Of a DNA stretch of 64,000 bases, positions 7,549-14,966 are shown piece by piece. The first letter of the stretch is position 1, and each line of letters opens with the position of its first letter. The DNA is taken from positions 310,001 to 374,000 of the forward strand of contig NZ_WMEZ01000001.1 of assembly GCF_009856415.1 (NCBI RefSeq), in the 5' to 3' direction. Under the pieces are notes generated by a model. That model ran no database searches and was not told where the DNA came from. It worked only from the letters and a program-made list of their open reading frames with translations. Made by a program: the position numbers and the translations under genes. This DNA comes from Halobacillus litoralis (lineage in GTDB: Bacteria > Bacillota > Bacilli > Bacillales > Halobacillaceae).

Positions 7549-9041
7549 CATTGATTCATGAAGAGCAGTTAAAGAATTTCATAGATGGAAAATGGGTGGA
7601 GCCTTCTTCTGGTAAGGCGACAGCTGTCATCAATCCAGCAACATCCGAAACGTTGGTGAACGTTCCGTTATCAGCGGCTTCTGATGTAGAGAAAGCGACA
7701 CGCGCGGCGAAAAAAGCACAGAAAAGCTGGGCGCTCGTACCGGCACCTCAAAGAGCGGAAGTGCTGTACCGGGTCGGCTTAATCATGAAAGAAAGAAAAG
7801 AGCGGCTCTCCCAGCTGTTGACGATGGAGAACGGAAAAGTCATTGAAGAAGCGCGGGGAGAAGTCCAGGAAGGCATCGACATGGCCTTCTACATGGCCGG
7901 AGAAGGGCGCCGACTATTCGGGCAGACGACACCTTCAGAGTTGAAGGATAAATTCGCGATGAGCGTCCGTGCCCCCGTCGGCGTCGTCGGGATCATCACT
8001 CCGTGGAACTTTCCGATTGCGATTGCGACATGGAAGTCCTTCCCGGCCATCGTTACCGGAAACGCGGTCGTTTGGAAACCCGCAACGGAAACTCCGATCA
8101 TGGCTTACGAACTGGCGAAAATTTTCGAAGAGGCCGGTCTGCCGAAAGGGGTCATCAATGTCGTGTTCGGCTCGGGCTCAACGGTAGGGGAAGCGATGAT
8201 TGAGCAAGACGACATCCGTGTCATTTCTTTTACAGGATCGAACGAAGTCGGTCGCGGTATCGCGGCGAAATGCGGCCAGCGTCTTAAGAAAGTTTCCCTT
8301 GAAATGGGCGGGAAAAACGGCGTAATCGTCATGGATGATGCCGACTTGTCCCTCGCCGTCGAGGGTATTCTCTGGAGTGCCTACGGGACAAGCGGTCAGC
8401 GCTGCACCGCCTGCAGTCGCGTAATGGTCCACGAAAAGGTCAAAAATGAACTGGAAGAGCGCCTGCAGAAGGAGATCGCCAAACTCTCCATCGGGAATGG
8501 CCTTGATGAATCAATCAAAGTCGGACCGATCATCAATCGTGCGGGCCTTGAAAAAGTGAAAAGCTATATCAGTGTCGGAAAAGAAGAAGGAGCCAAACTT
8601 CTGACCGGTGGATATATCATGGAAAACGGGGATCACAAGAAAGGAAACTATTTCGCTCCGACGTTGTTCACGGATGTGAAACCGGACATGCGAATCGCCC
8701 AGGAAGAGATTTTCGGGCCGGTTGTTTCCTTAATCCCTGTCAAAAGTTTTGAGGAAGCTGTTGAAATCAACAATGGTGTGGAATTCGGCTTGTCGAGCTC
8801 GATTTTCACTCAGAATGTGAACCAAGTATTTGCCGCTCAGCGGGATTTAGATACAGGCATCGTATACGTGAATGCAGGGACGACAGGAGCTGAAATTCAT
8901 CTGCCATTCGGAGGTACGAAGGGGACCGGAAACGGCCACAGAGATTCTGGCGTGGCTGCCCTAGATGTGTTTACCGAATGGAAAGCGGTGTACGTCGATT
9001 TCAGCGGGAAACTCCAGCGTGCCCAAATCGATGTCGAGTAA
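7545..9041 (+). CDS. NAD(P)-dependent aldehyde dehydrogenase, probable 2-aminoadipate semialdehyde dehydrogenase
   Basis: A 498-residue ALDH superfamily enzyme. Catalytic residues are all present: Asn155 in TPWNFP, Glu253 in LEMGGKNG, Cys287 in GQRCTAC, and EEIFGPV. The C-terminal stretch GAEIHLPFGGTKGTGNGHRDSG resembles the region in ALDH7-type 2-aminoadipate semialdehyde dehydrogenases. It lies directly before lysine 6-dehydrogenase, whose product is that semialdehyde or its cyclic form piperideine-6-carboxylate. The same enzyme may also have to oxidise glutarate semialdehyde, because only one ALDH is encoded in the cluster. The start is a GTG with GGGGGA at 8-nt spacing, overlapping the previous stop by 4 nt. 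Confidence 0.8.
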   Translation: MTLIHEEQLKNFIDGKWVEPSSGKATAVINPATSETLVNVPLSAASDVEKATRAAKKAQKSWALVPAPQRAEVLYRVGLIMKERKERLSQLLTMENGKVIEEARGEVQEGIDMAFYMAGEGRRLFGQTTPSELKDKFAMSVRAPVGVVGIITPWNFPIAIATWKSFPAIVTGNAVVWKPATETPIMAYELAKIFEEAGLPKGVINVVFGSGSTVGEAMIEQDDIRVISFTGSNEVGRGIAAKCGQRLKKVSLEMGGKNGVIVMDDADLSLAVEGILWSAYGTSGQRCTACSRVMVHEKVKNELEERLQKEIAKLSIGNGLDESIKVGPIINRAGLEKVKSYISVGKEEGAKLLTGGYIMENGDHKKGNYFAPTLFTDVKPDMRIAQEEIFGPVVSLIPVKSFEEAVEINNGVEFGLSSSIFTQNVNQVFAAQRDLDTGIVYVNAGTTGAEIHLPFGGTKGTGNGHRDSGVAALDVFTEWKAVYVDFSGKLQRAQIDVE

Positions 9042-9068
9042 TTTTACAGAGAAAAAGGAGTGCGGACT

Positions 9069-10214
9069 ATGAAAGTAGCTGTTCTAGGGTCTGGATTGAT
9101 GGGAAAAGAAGCGGCGCGCGATCTTGTCCATAGTTCGGGGGTTGAGAAGGTCGGTCTCGCCGATATCGACCTCGATCGTGCCCAGCGTGTTTCTGATTCA
9201 TTGAACTCATCAAAAATACAAGGATTCAAAGTGGACGCCGGAAACCAGACCGAACTTGCTGAGTTCATCCAAAATTATGATGTCATCATCAATGCGCTTT
9301 TCTACTCTTTCAATGAAATCGTTGCGAAAACAGCGATCGAAGTGGGGGTCCATTCGGTCGACTTGGGCGGACACATCGGTCACATTACCGATAAAGTTCT
9401 GGAGCTCGATGAACAGGCGAAAGCTGCCGGAGTCACCGTCATCCCGGATCTCGGTGTCGCTCCTGGCATGATCAACATTCTATCGGGCTACGGCGCAGGA
9501 AAGCTTGATAAACTCGAGTCGATCCGCCTGTTCGTGGGCGGCATACCGGTAAGGCCGGATCCACCACTTGAGTACAACCATGTGTTTTCCATGGAAGGAT
9601 TGCTGGATCATTACTCCGATCCATCGACAATCATCAGAGATGGAAAGCTGCGTGAAGTCGAGTCCTTGACGGAAATCGAGAACATCTATTTTGAACGCTT
9701 CGGTCCATTGGAAGCTTTCCATACTTCCGGCGGGACATCGACGCTACTGAAATCGTACCCGAACATCGACAGTCTTGAATACAAGACGATTCGTTATCCC
9801 GGCCATGCTGAGAAAATGAAACTCCTCGTCGATCTCAACTTGACGGGCGCGGATCAAGTCGTGAATATCCGGGGAACGGAAATCAAGACGAGGGAAGTGC
9901 TGCTGAAGAGCATCGATCCTCTTCTTGAGCTGAAAGATAAAGACGATGCCGTCCTGCTCCGCGTCATCGTAGGCGGTGAGAAAGACGGAGTGAGGAAAGC
10001 TTGTGAATATGAAATGGTCACCTATAAAGACAGGGCGACAAACGTAACGGCCATGGCCCGCGCTACAGCCAACACCATCTCTGTCGTCGCTCAATTGATC
10101 GGCGGAGGAACGATCACAAAGCGTGGGGTATGTCCACCGGAAACGATCGTCCCTGGTGATGTGTATATCGATGAAATGATGAGGCGAGGGGTTGTGATTA
10201 GAGAACAGGCGTAG
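9069..10214 (+). CDS. lysDH: L-lysine 6-dehydrogenase
   Basis: A 381-residue oxidoreductase that I recognise as close to Geobacillus lysine 6-dehydrogenase, with long shared stretches such as [40 protein letters not shown] and ETIVPGDVY. The N-terminal Rossmann motif is [14 protein letters not shown] (residues 6-19). The enzyme deaminates the epsilon amino group of lysine with NAD, giving 2-aminoadipate 6-semialdehyde. This gene is what identifies the operon as lysine catabolic. The ATG at 9069 has AAAAGGAG upstream; an in-frame GTG at 9060 overlaps that ribosome binding site and is unlikely. It is the last gene of the operon. Confidence 0.9.
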   Translation: MKVAVLGSGLMGKEAARDLVHSSGVEKVGLADIDLDRAQRVSDSLNSSKIQGFKVDAGNQTELAEFIQNYDVIINALFYSFNEIVAKTAIEVGVHSVDLGGHIGHITDKVLELDEQAKAAGVTVIPDLGVAPGMINILSGYGAGKLDKLESIRLFVGGIPVRPDPPLEYNHVFSMEGLLDHYSDPSTIIRDGKLREVESLTEIENIYFERFGPLEAFHTSGGTSTLLKSYPNIDSLEYKTIRYPGHAEKMKLLVDLNLTGADQVVNIRGTEIKTREVLLKSIDPLLELKDKDDAVLLRVIVGGEKDGVRKACEYEMVTYKDRATNVTAMARATANTISVVAQLIGGGTITKRGVCPPETIVPGDVYIDEMMRRGVVIREQA

Positions 10215-10231
10215 GTAAGGTTGTGTTTTGA

Positions 10232-10346
10232 TGTGGTGCCAGGCACTGGTTTACATTTTTCGGTGCCTGGCACTGTCATTCGTTTTGGGATGACAGGCAC
10301 TAAAAACACTTTGTTTGGTGACAGGCACCAAATAAAATGCTCATGG
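10232..10346. repeat. cluster of GGTGCC(A/T)GGCAC short inverted repeats
   Basis: Several copies of a palindromic motif follow each other after the lysine operon: GGTGCCAGGCACTGG near 10235, GGTGCCTGGCACTG near 10262, GACAGGCACTA near 10292, GACAGGCACCA near 10320, and GGTGCCAGAC near 10344. A further GTGCCAGG lies near 10514. From memory, similar GGTGCC/GGCACC repeats are common between genes in Bacillaceae. The function is unknown. Confidence 0.6.
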
Positions 10347-10380
10347 TGCCAGACTTTCTGTGAAGATAATCATATGAGAG

Positions 10381-10405
10381 GGCCGGGCTGTTGTCCGGTC
10401 TTTTT
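10381..10405 (+). terminator. intrinsic terminator of the lysine operon
   Basis: The stem GGCCGG (10381-10386) pairs with CCGGTC (10395-10400) with one G-U pair, followed directly by five T. Confidence 0.55.
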
Positions 10406-10457
10406 GTGTGTTTTGTGGTACTATATTTTGGTTTAGGTACAGTTTCCTGTTCGTTTA

Positions 10458-10495
10458 GTACCGGGTACGGAAAATATGTTTTCCGTACCCGGTAC
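10458..10495. repeat. perfect 17-bp inverted repeat with 4-nt loop
   Basis: The arms 10458-10474 and 10479-10495 are exactly complementary (core CCGGGTACGG with TTTTCCGTACCC). No T-run follows, so it is not a standard terminator. It lies in a 498-bp gene-free stretch (10215-10712) otherwise filled by GGTGCC repeats. It resembles a miniature repeat element. Confidence 0.6.
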
Positions 10496-10712
10496 CCACA
10501 AACAAGTGCACAGTGCCAGGTTTGATGCTCAACATTTCACATATCCTCGAAAATTTTTACATGGAGTTTAGGAACAAAGAGATGAAAACGGTTATCCTAG
10601 GTGTTAGCTGGACGATTTGTTAAAGCTTTGTGAAAAAAGCAACAAACGACAGATAATGAGTTTAAAAGAACGTAAGATTAGGTATGTATAATGAAAAACG
10701 GGGAGTGCGTAT

Positions 10713-11003
10713 ATGCATATAAAAGGGATCGAGCACCTGAAGTTTCATAGTCAACTGAGTTTGAAGCAAGTGGAGGATCGGATCATCATAACGGCAGACT
10801 TTCCGAAAGAATTACGGGTAGCACTAGGGATGAGAGAACCATTTTTGTACGTCACCCTTTATGTCAGAGGCGGCGAAAGAATCAAAATCATTGATGAAGA
10901 CAATGCGACGTTACACATTCCATCCAAAAAGGACTTCGAACAGAAAACCTACAATAAGATCATCCATTTTGCCAAGGAGCATGCGAAGCAATTTCGTTCT
11001 TAA
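10713..11003 (+). CDS. hypothetical 96-residue protein
   Basis: I do not recognise a family. The protein is soluble and mixed alpha/beta, with a hydrophobic core stretch FLYVTLYVRGGERIKII and a helical basic C-terminus. GGGGAG lies 7 nt before the ATG, and a TATAAT hexamer at 10687-10692 could be the -10 of its promoter, with no good -35. It stands alone between gene-free stretches. Confidence 0.5.
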   Translation: MHIKGIEHLKFHSQLSLKQVEDRIIITADFPKELRVALGMREPFLYVTLYVRGGERIKIIDEDNATLHIPSKKDFEQKTYNKIIHFAKEHAKQFRS

Positions 11004-11425
11004 TGAATGGAAGTACTCAGAATGACATGCTATGGAAATAGGGATTTCTCAACAGTTAAAGCCTAATACAAGAATGAAACCAGTAGTGTTCTCTACCAAA
11101 GAAGGGAAAACGTTACTGGTTATTTTATTGATCTTCGAAGCTGAGTCTTCAGCTAAAAGGACAGGATTGTGGAAGGCTCCGTTTCGAGATTCCAAGGATT
11201 TGGAACCTTTCCATGAAGGAAAACGTACATGATATAGAATTGAAAATCTTTATTAAATACAGCGCCAAATTAGTAATGTTTCCTTCATAACTGACGGAAG
11301 TGTTTACTGGATATCGCCATGGTTTCTTATGATAAGCTTTGGTTATATCTATAACAGATTCTGTTTGTGGCTCTACTATTTAATGGAATTTTACGTATAG
11401 TATATTGGGTTCTGGGAGGTGTATT
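11004..11425. other. 422-bp stretch with no supported gene
   Basis: A 66-codon open frame at 11032-11232 has no ribosome binding site and an unconvincing composition, so it is not called. No repeat or RNA structure stands out. The segment is more AT-rich than its surroundings. Confidence 0.4.
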
Positions 11426-11581
11426 ATGCAAAAAGCGATCACCGTTCATTATCAATCCGATAAAAAGAATAACGTAAGTGAGTTAAATCAACTTCTTCAA
11501 GAGGGATGGAAAGTTGTTTCTCAGAGTCCAGTTGGATTGGTACCAATGGTTTCTTCACTTGTTATTCTGGAGAAAAATTAG
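11426..11581 (+). CDS. small 51-residue protein, DUF4177-like
   Basis: The protein reads MQKAITVHYQ at its start and contains LNQLLQEGWKVVSQSP, the pattern LN-x-LL-x-x-GW-x-VV of short DUF4177-type proteins of unknown function. GGGAGG lies 6 nt before the ATG and a clear terminator follows 50 bp downstream, so it is a complete single-gene unit. Confidence 0.6.
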   Translation: MQKAITVHYQSDKKNNVSELNQLLQEGWKVVSQSPVGLVPMVSSLVILEKN

Positions 11582-11632
11582 GCAGCATCTTTTTGGAATT
11601 CGTTGAAGAAAAGGATACCAATTGTTAAGATT

Positions 11633-11661
11633 ACCGCCTTTTTCAGTGGGCGGTTTTTTTG
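11633..11661 (+). terminator. intrinsic terminator
   Basis: ACCGCC (11633-11638) pairs with GGCGGT (11649-11654), followed by a run of T. It ends the small gene at 11426. Confidence 0.75.
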
Positions 11662-11815
11662 TATTAAGAAGTTTATAAATGTTCATTCAGGAAAAGCGTT
11701 TCATAAACTTAACACTTGTATCAATGATCTGGAATTCAAATCTTAATGTGTTGGGGGCGTTTCTCTATGTAATTTCATTGTTATGATGTAATAAGCATAG
11801 GAAGGGGAGGTTTCA

Positions 11816-12217
11816 ATGAGTGAAGGCTTACTTCATCATGTAGAAATTTATGTTTCCAATTTAAAGAAGTCAGAATCATTTTGGTGCTGGTTTTTGGAAG
11901 AGTTAGGTTACAAGTCTTATCAAAAATGGGATGAGGGACAAAGTTGGAAGTTAGGAGAAACTTATTTGGTGTTTGTCCAAACAGAAAATAGGTTTTTAGA
12001 CGTCCCTTACCACAGGTGCAGAACTGGTTTGAATCATTTGGCTTTTCACGCGTCTTCACGTGAAAGAGTAGATGAAATGACAAAAATGCTCAAGGAGAGA
12101 GGTATGAATATTTTATACGAAAACGAACATCCTTTTGCAGGTGGGGAGGATTATTATGCGGTTTACTTTGAAGACCCAGATAGGATAAAAGTAGAATTTG
12201 TTGCCCCATCACCATAA
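11816..12217 (+). CDS. VOC family (glyoxalase/dioxygenase fold) protein
   Basis: A 133-residue single VOC protein. It starts HHVEIYVSNLKKSESFW (first beta-alpha-beta unit with a metal-type His), has TGLNHLAFHASSRERVD in the second unit, and ends YYAVYFEDPDRIKVEFVAP, the usual DPDG-like end with a Glu ligand. The substrate cannot be deduced. GGGGAGG precedes the ATG. It is a single gene. Confidence 0.8.
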   Translation: MSEGLLHHVEIYVSNLKKSESFWCWFLEELGYKSYQKWDEGQSWKLGETYLVFVQTENRFLDVPYHRCRTGLNHLAFHASSRERVDEMTKMLKERGMNILYENEHPFAGGEDYYAVYFEDPDRIKVEFVAPSP

Positions 12218-12394
12218 ACTGTTATTTCATTATCTTGATTTCGAGTTTTAAACAATCTCTGGCAATTGTTAAATTTGTAAGTTCTGCATTTAACTCATGA
12301 TCTTTATATCGGAAAAGGAAATTGTAAAAAACACTGACATTCTTTTTTGGAATACAATACCATTATAAGTACAACGGTAAAGGAGTGAATGGTA

Positions 12395-13078
12395 TTGAAA
12401 AAACCCTACGTAGTCTTAAATGTCTTTTCTTCGATCGATGGAAAAATTACAACTGCTCCGAATAGGGATGTAGCCGAATGGACAGCAACAGGCATTGATG
12501 GAGAAGCTCACGAAGTCACGCATCAACTATACGATGAGTTAGACTGTGATGGTCTAGTTTCAGGTAGCGAAAGTTTAATCGTATGGAGCGCAAATGGGGT
12601 AAAGCTGGAGAAGCCCGTCTATGAACCGAAAAAATCAAAAGCATATATTGTATTTGATGGTCGGGGGCGTATTGATTGGTATCAAACGGAGGGGTTATTA
12701 GTAGTTACAAGGGAAGATGTTTCGGAAAAATATATTCAACAATTAGAAGAAAAGGGCATTACCTATATTTCAGCAGGTTCCGGAGCTCATATAGATTTAC
12801 CGCTAGCTCTACATAAATTATACGAATTAGGATATAGAAGATTGGGACTTGCCGGCGGCGGTGTAATAAATGGAGCGTTCTTAAGGCAAGGTCTAATAGA
12901 TGAAATAAGTTTAGTTATGGCCCCTTTAGCGATAGGAGGTACGACTACACCATCGATCTTTGACTCAGAGGATTTGAAAGAACTAAATGATGCGACCAGA
13001 TTAGAATTAAAAAATATGAAAACCGTGGGTAAAGGTTCAGTTTGGCTTCATTACAAAGTAAAGCAAAGAAATAAATAA
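12395..13078 (+). CDS. RibD C-terminal domain / dihydrofolate reductase-like protein
   Basis: A 227-residue stand-alone RibD_C domain. It opens KPYVVLNVFSSIDGKITT and has LGLAGGGVINGAFLRQGLIDEISLVMAPLAIGG, the NADPH-binding and core region of the family. These proteins resemble the reductase half of RibD; the substrate of the stand-alone form is generally unknown. The TTG at 12395 is 9 nt from AAGGAG, while the ATG at 12389 is only 3 nt away, so TTG is preferred. No riboflavin genes are nearby. Confidence 0.75.
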   Translation: MKKPYVVLNVFSSIDGKITTAPNRDVAEWTATGIDGEAHEVTHQLYDELDCDGLVSGSESLIVWSANGVKLEKPVYEPKKSKAYIVFDGRGRIDWYQTEGLLVVTREDVSEKYIQQLEEKGITYISAGSGAHIDLPLALHKLYELGYRRLGLAGGGVINGAFLRQGLIDEISLVMAPLAIGGTTTPSIFDSEDLKELNDATRLELKNMKTVGKGSVWLHYKVKQRNK

Positions 13079-13273
13079 TCTAGAGTAGGGGATAAAAGTA
13101 AAAGATTCTCTGTGAGATACCTCGAAATCTAGTCTTAAAATAGATTCTTTATTTTAATAAACTACTTGCACATAAGAGCTTTAGTCTACACTATTCTGTA
13201 AGTTGGTGATCCATTATATTTGTTACCCTAATACAAATTAAGTGGATGGAAAAGTATCTCTAATAAATGAAAA

Positions 13274-13320
13274 GCGTATGAAATCAGGAATGAATATCTG
13301 ATTTCATACGCCTTTTCATT
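13274..13320. terminator. bidirectional terminator
   Basis: A 14-bp stem (13274-13287 with 13298-13311) with T-rich flanks lies between the convergent RibD-like and subtilisin genes. The spacer 13079-13273 shows nothing else. Confidence 0.75.
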
Positions 13321-13360
13321 TTAGTTTAGAACTGTGAACAGTCCGTGCTACTGTTGAATA

Positions 13361-14494
13361 TTATTGAACAGCAGCCTGTACGTCGATCACTCCGTTTCCA
13401 TAATAGAAGGAGTCACCAAGAGGAACAGCTGTGTCAATTAATGTTTGACGGATCTGATCATTCGTCAATGCTGGGTCATCTGCTAATAGTAAAGCAGCTG
13501 CACCTGCAACATGCGGAGTTGCCATGGAAGTACCATTAAAGCGCTCATAGTTATTACCTGGGACAGAACTTAGAATATCTACACCAGGAGCCATCACTTC
13601 AAGTTCACTTCCAACACTGGAAAATGACGCTCTATTATTGGCACTGTCTACAGCACCAACAGCCATGGCTGCTGCATATTTGGCAGGATAACCAATGGTG
13701 TTTTTCTTCCCTTTAGATCCTTCGTTTCCAGCAGCAGCTACGACTAGTAAGCCTTGAGCATCCGCATTGTTTACCGCTTGTTCTAGAGTAGCTGAACCGC
13801 GGCTTCCTCCAAGACTCATGTTAATGATGTCCATGTCATTGCTGATGGCCCACTCAATTCCTTGAGCAATTCCACTGTAGGAACCGCTGCCTTCACTACT
13901 TAATACTTTAACGGCGTAGAGCTCAGTAGATGGTGCTACACCAAGCACGCCTAGTGTATTATTTACGCCTGCAACCGTTCCAGCTACGTGGGTACCATGA
14001 CCATTTCCATCCACTAAGGCGTTCGGTTCACCGCTGACAAAACTCTCTCCGCCAGCTACGTTCAAGTCTTCATGTGCTCCATCAATACCAGAGTCCAGGA
14101 TCGCTACCTTTACACCATTCCCAGTCGTTCCTTGAGCTTGGACATCATCCGCATTAATTTGGGAGATTCCATAGGGCGTCGTCTGACTCGTTGCCTGTGC
14201 CGTATGATCTTTTTCTACATAGGCGACATTAGGGTTGTTGGATAGGGCTTTTACTGCTTGTTCCGGCAGCTTGGCATGTACAACATTCATATATTTATAT
14301 TCATGAAGTACTTTCCCTCCCGCACCTTTGACTGCATTTTGGTTCACTTTTGATTTGAAACCAATTAAGTATTCTTCGACCTGTGCCTTTTGCTCCGCCG
14401 CTTTTTCAACGGAAGCTTGGGCTATGTTATTGAATGAAAAAACTAAAGCAAACACTAACATAATCCCGGCTACTTTCCACATGTGTTTACGCAT
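13361..14494 (-). CDS. aprE: secreted subtilisin-family alkaline serine protease
   Basis: A 377-residue pre-pro-subtilisin. Residues 1-28 form a signal peptide (basic start, hydrophobic core, AQA end). Residues about 40-98 are an inhibitor_I9 propeptide (EEYLIGFK...YVEKDH). The mature enzyme follows. The catalytic triad is Asp134 (AILDSGID), His166 ([10 protein letters not shown]) and Ser323 (NGTSMATPH), with oxyanion Asn257. The length and the few charged surface residues match extracellular S8 subtilisins. AAGGAGG lies 6 nt before the ATG. The upstream region carries an inverted repeat that may be a regulatory site. Confidence 0.93.
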   Translation of the reverse strand: MRKHMWKVAGIMLVFALVFSFNNIAQASVEKAAEQKAQVEEYLIGFKSKVNQNAVKGAGGKVLHEYKYMNVVHAKLPEQAVKALSNNPNVAYVEKDHTAQATSQTTPYGISQINADDVQAQGTTGNGVKVAILDSGIDGAHEDLNVAGGESFVSGEPNALVDGNGHGTHVAGTVAGVNNTLGVLGVAPSTELYAVKVLSSEGSGSYSGIAQGIEWAISNDMDIINMSLGGSRGSATLEQAVNNADAQGLLVVAAAGNEGSKGKKNTIGYPAKYAAAMAVGAVDSANNRASFSSVGSELEVMAPGVDILSSVPGNNYERFNGTSMATPHVAGAAALLLADDPALTNDQIRQTLIDTAVPLGDSFYYGNGVIDVQAAVQ

Positions 14495-14516
14495 CCAATT
14501 CCTCCTTTTAATTTGT

Positions 14517-14543
14517 ATTCAGAACTATTAATAAATTCTGAAT
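14517..14543. promoter_or_regulatory. inverted repeat upstream of the protease gene
   Basis: ATTCAGAA (14517-14524) and TTCTGAAT (14536-14543) form an 8-bp dyad with an 11-bp spacer, placed in the 5' leader just upstream of the protease ribosome binding site. Its position suits an operator for a dimeric repressor. Which regulator would bind is unknown. Confidence 0.45.
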
Positions 14544-14606
14544 AGTTATAACATTAAGATAACATATGTAGTTTGACTCGTGTTTGGGAAATGGATATGT
14601 AAAAAC

Positions 14607-14799
14607 GGCCGCTTAAAGCGGTCTTCAAGGATCAACTTGGGAAAGTTTGATAATGGACTCGTTCTTGCAGCGTCATTTCTTAAAGAAAACGAAGTCGATA
14701 GAGGAAAAAGAGGATCATCCCTCGGAACGAGTAGGATGAAGAAAGCTCCATCAAAGCTTGCGGACAAACCATGCGTTTCCAGCATGGTTTGTTTTTTTT
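14607..14799 (+). ncRNA. candidate structured RNA with intrinsic terminator
   Basis: No gene is supported here, but several short stems can be drawn on the plus strand: 14607-14612 with 14618-14623; 14631-14635 with 14647-14651; ACTCGTTC (14657-14664) with GAACGAGT (14725-14732); 14743-14747 with 14755-14759; and a strong 11-bp terminator stem 14764-14774 with 14782-14792 followed by seven further T. A TTGACT box at 14573-14578 stands 17 bp from a weak TATGTA, placing a start near the first stem. It could be a small RNA or the leader of the M14 peptidase gene. No known Rfam family is recognised. Confidence 0.45.
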
Positions 14800-14966
14800 G
14801 TTAAATGTATGGAAAGGGGTGGGACAAGGTAGATAAGATGTTCGGAAACTTTAATGGATTAACGTAGTACAAAAGCACCCCCTTTAAACAGTAGATTCGG
14901 TTTATACAGTTTCTGTTACTAATGGTATAAACTAGTAATTATATCTTTTAGACTAGGGGGTACCTA

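Noticed and set aside
11032-11232. 66-codon open frame
   Set aside because: No ribosome binding site, no recognisable features, and the start lies inside an AT-rich spacer.
14546-14804. Overlapping open frames on both strands (79 and 74 codons)
   Set aside because: Both run through strong hairpins, and no ribosome binding site was found for either; the stretch is better explained as a structured RNA.
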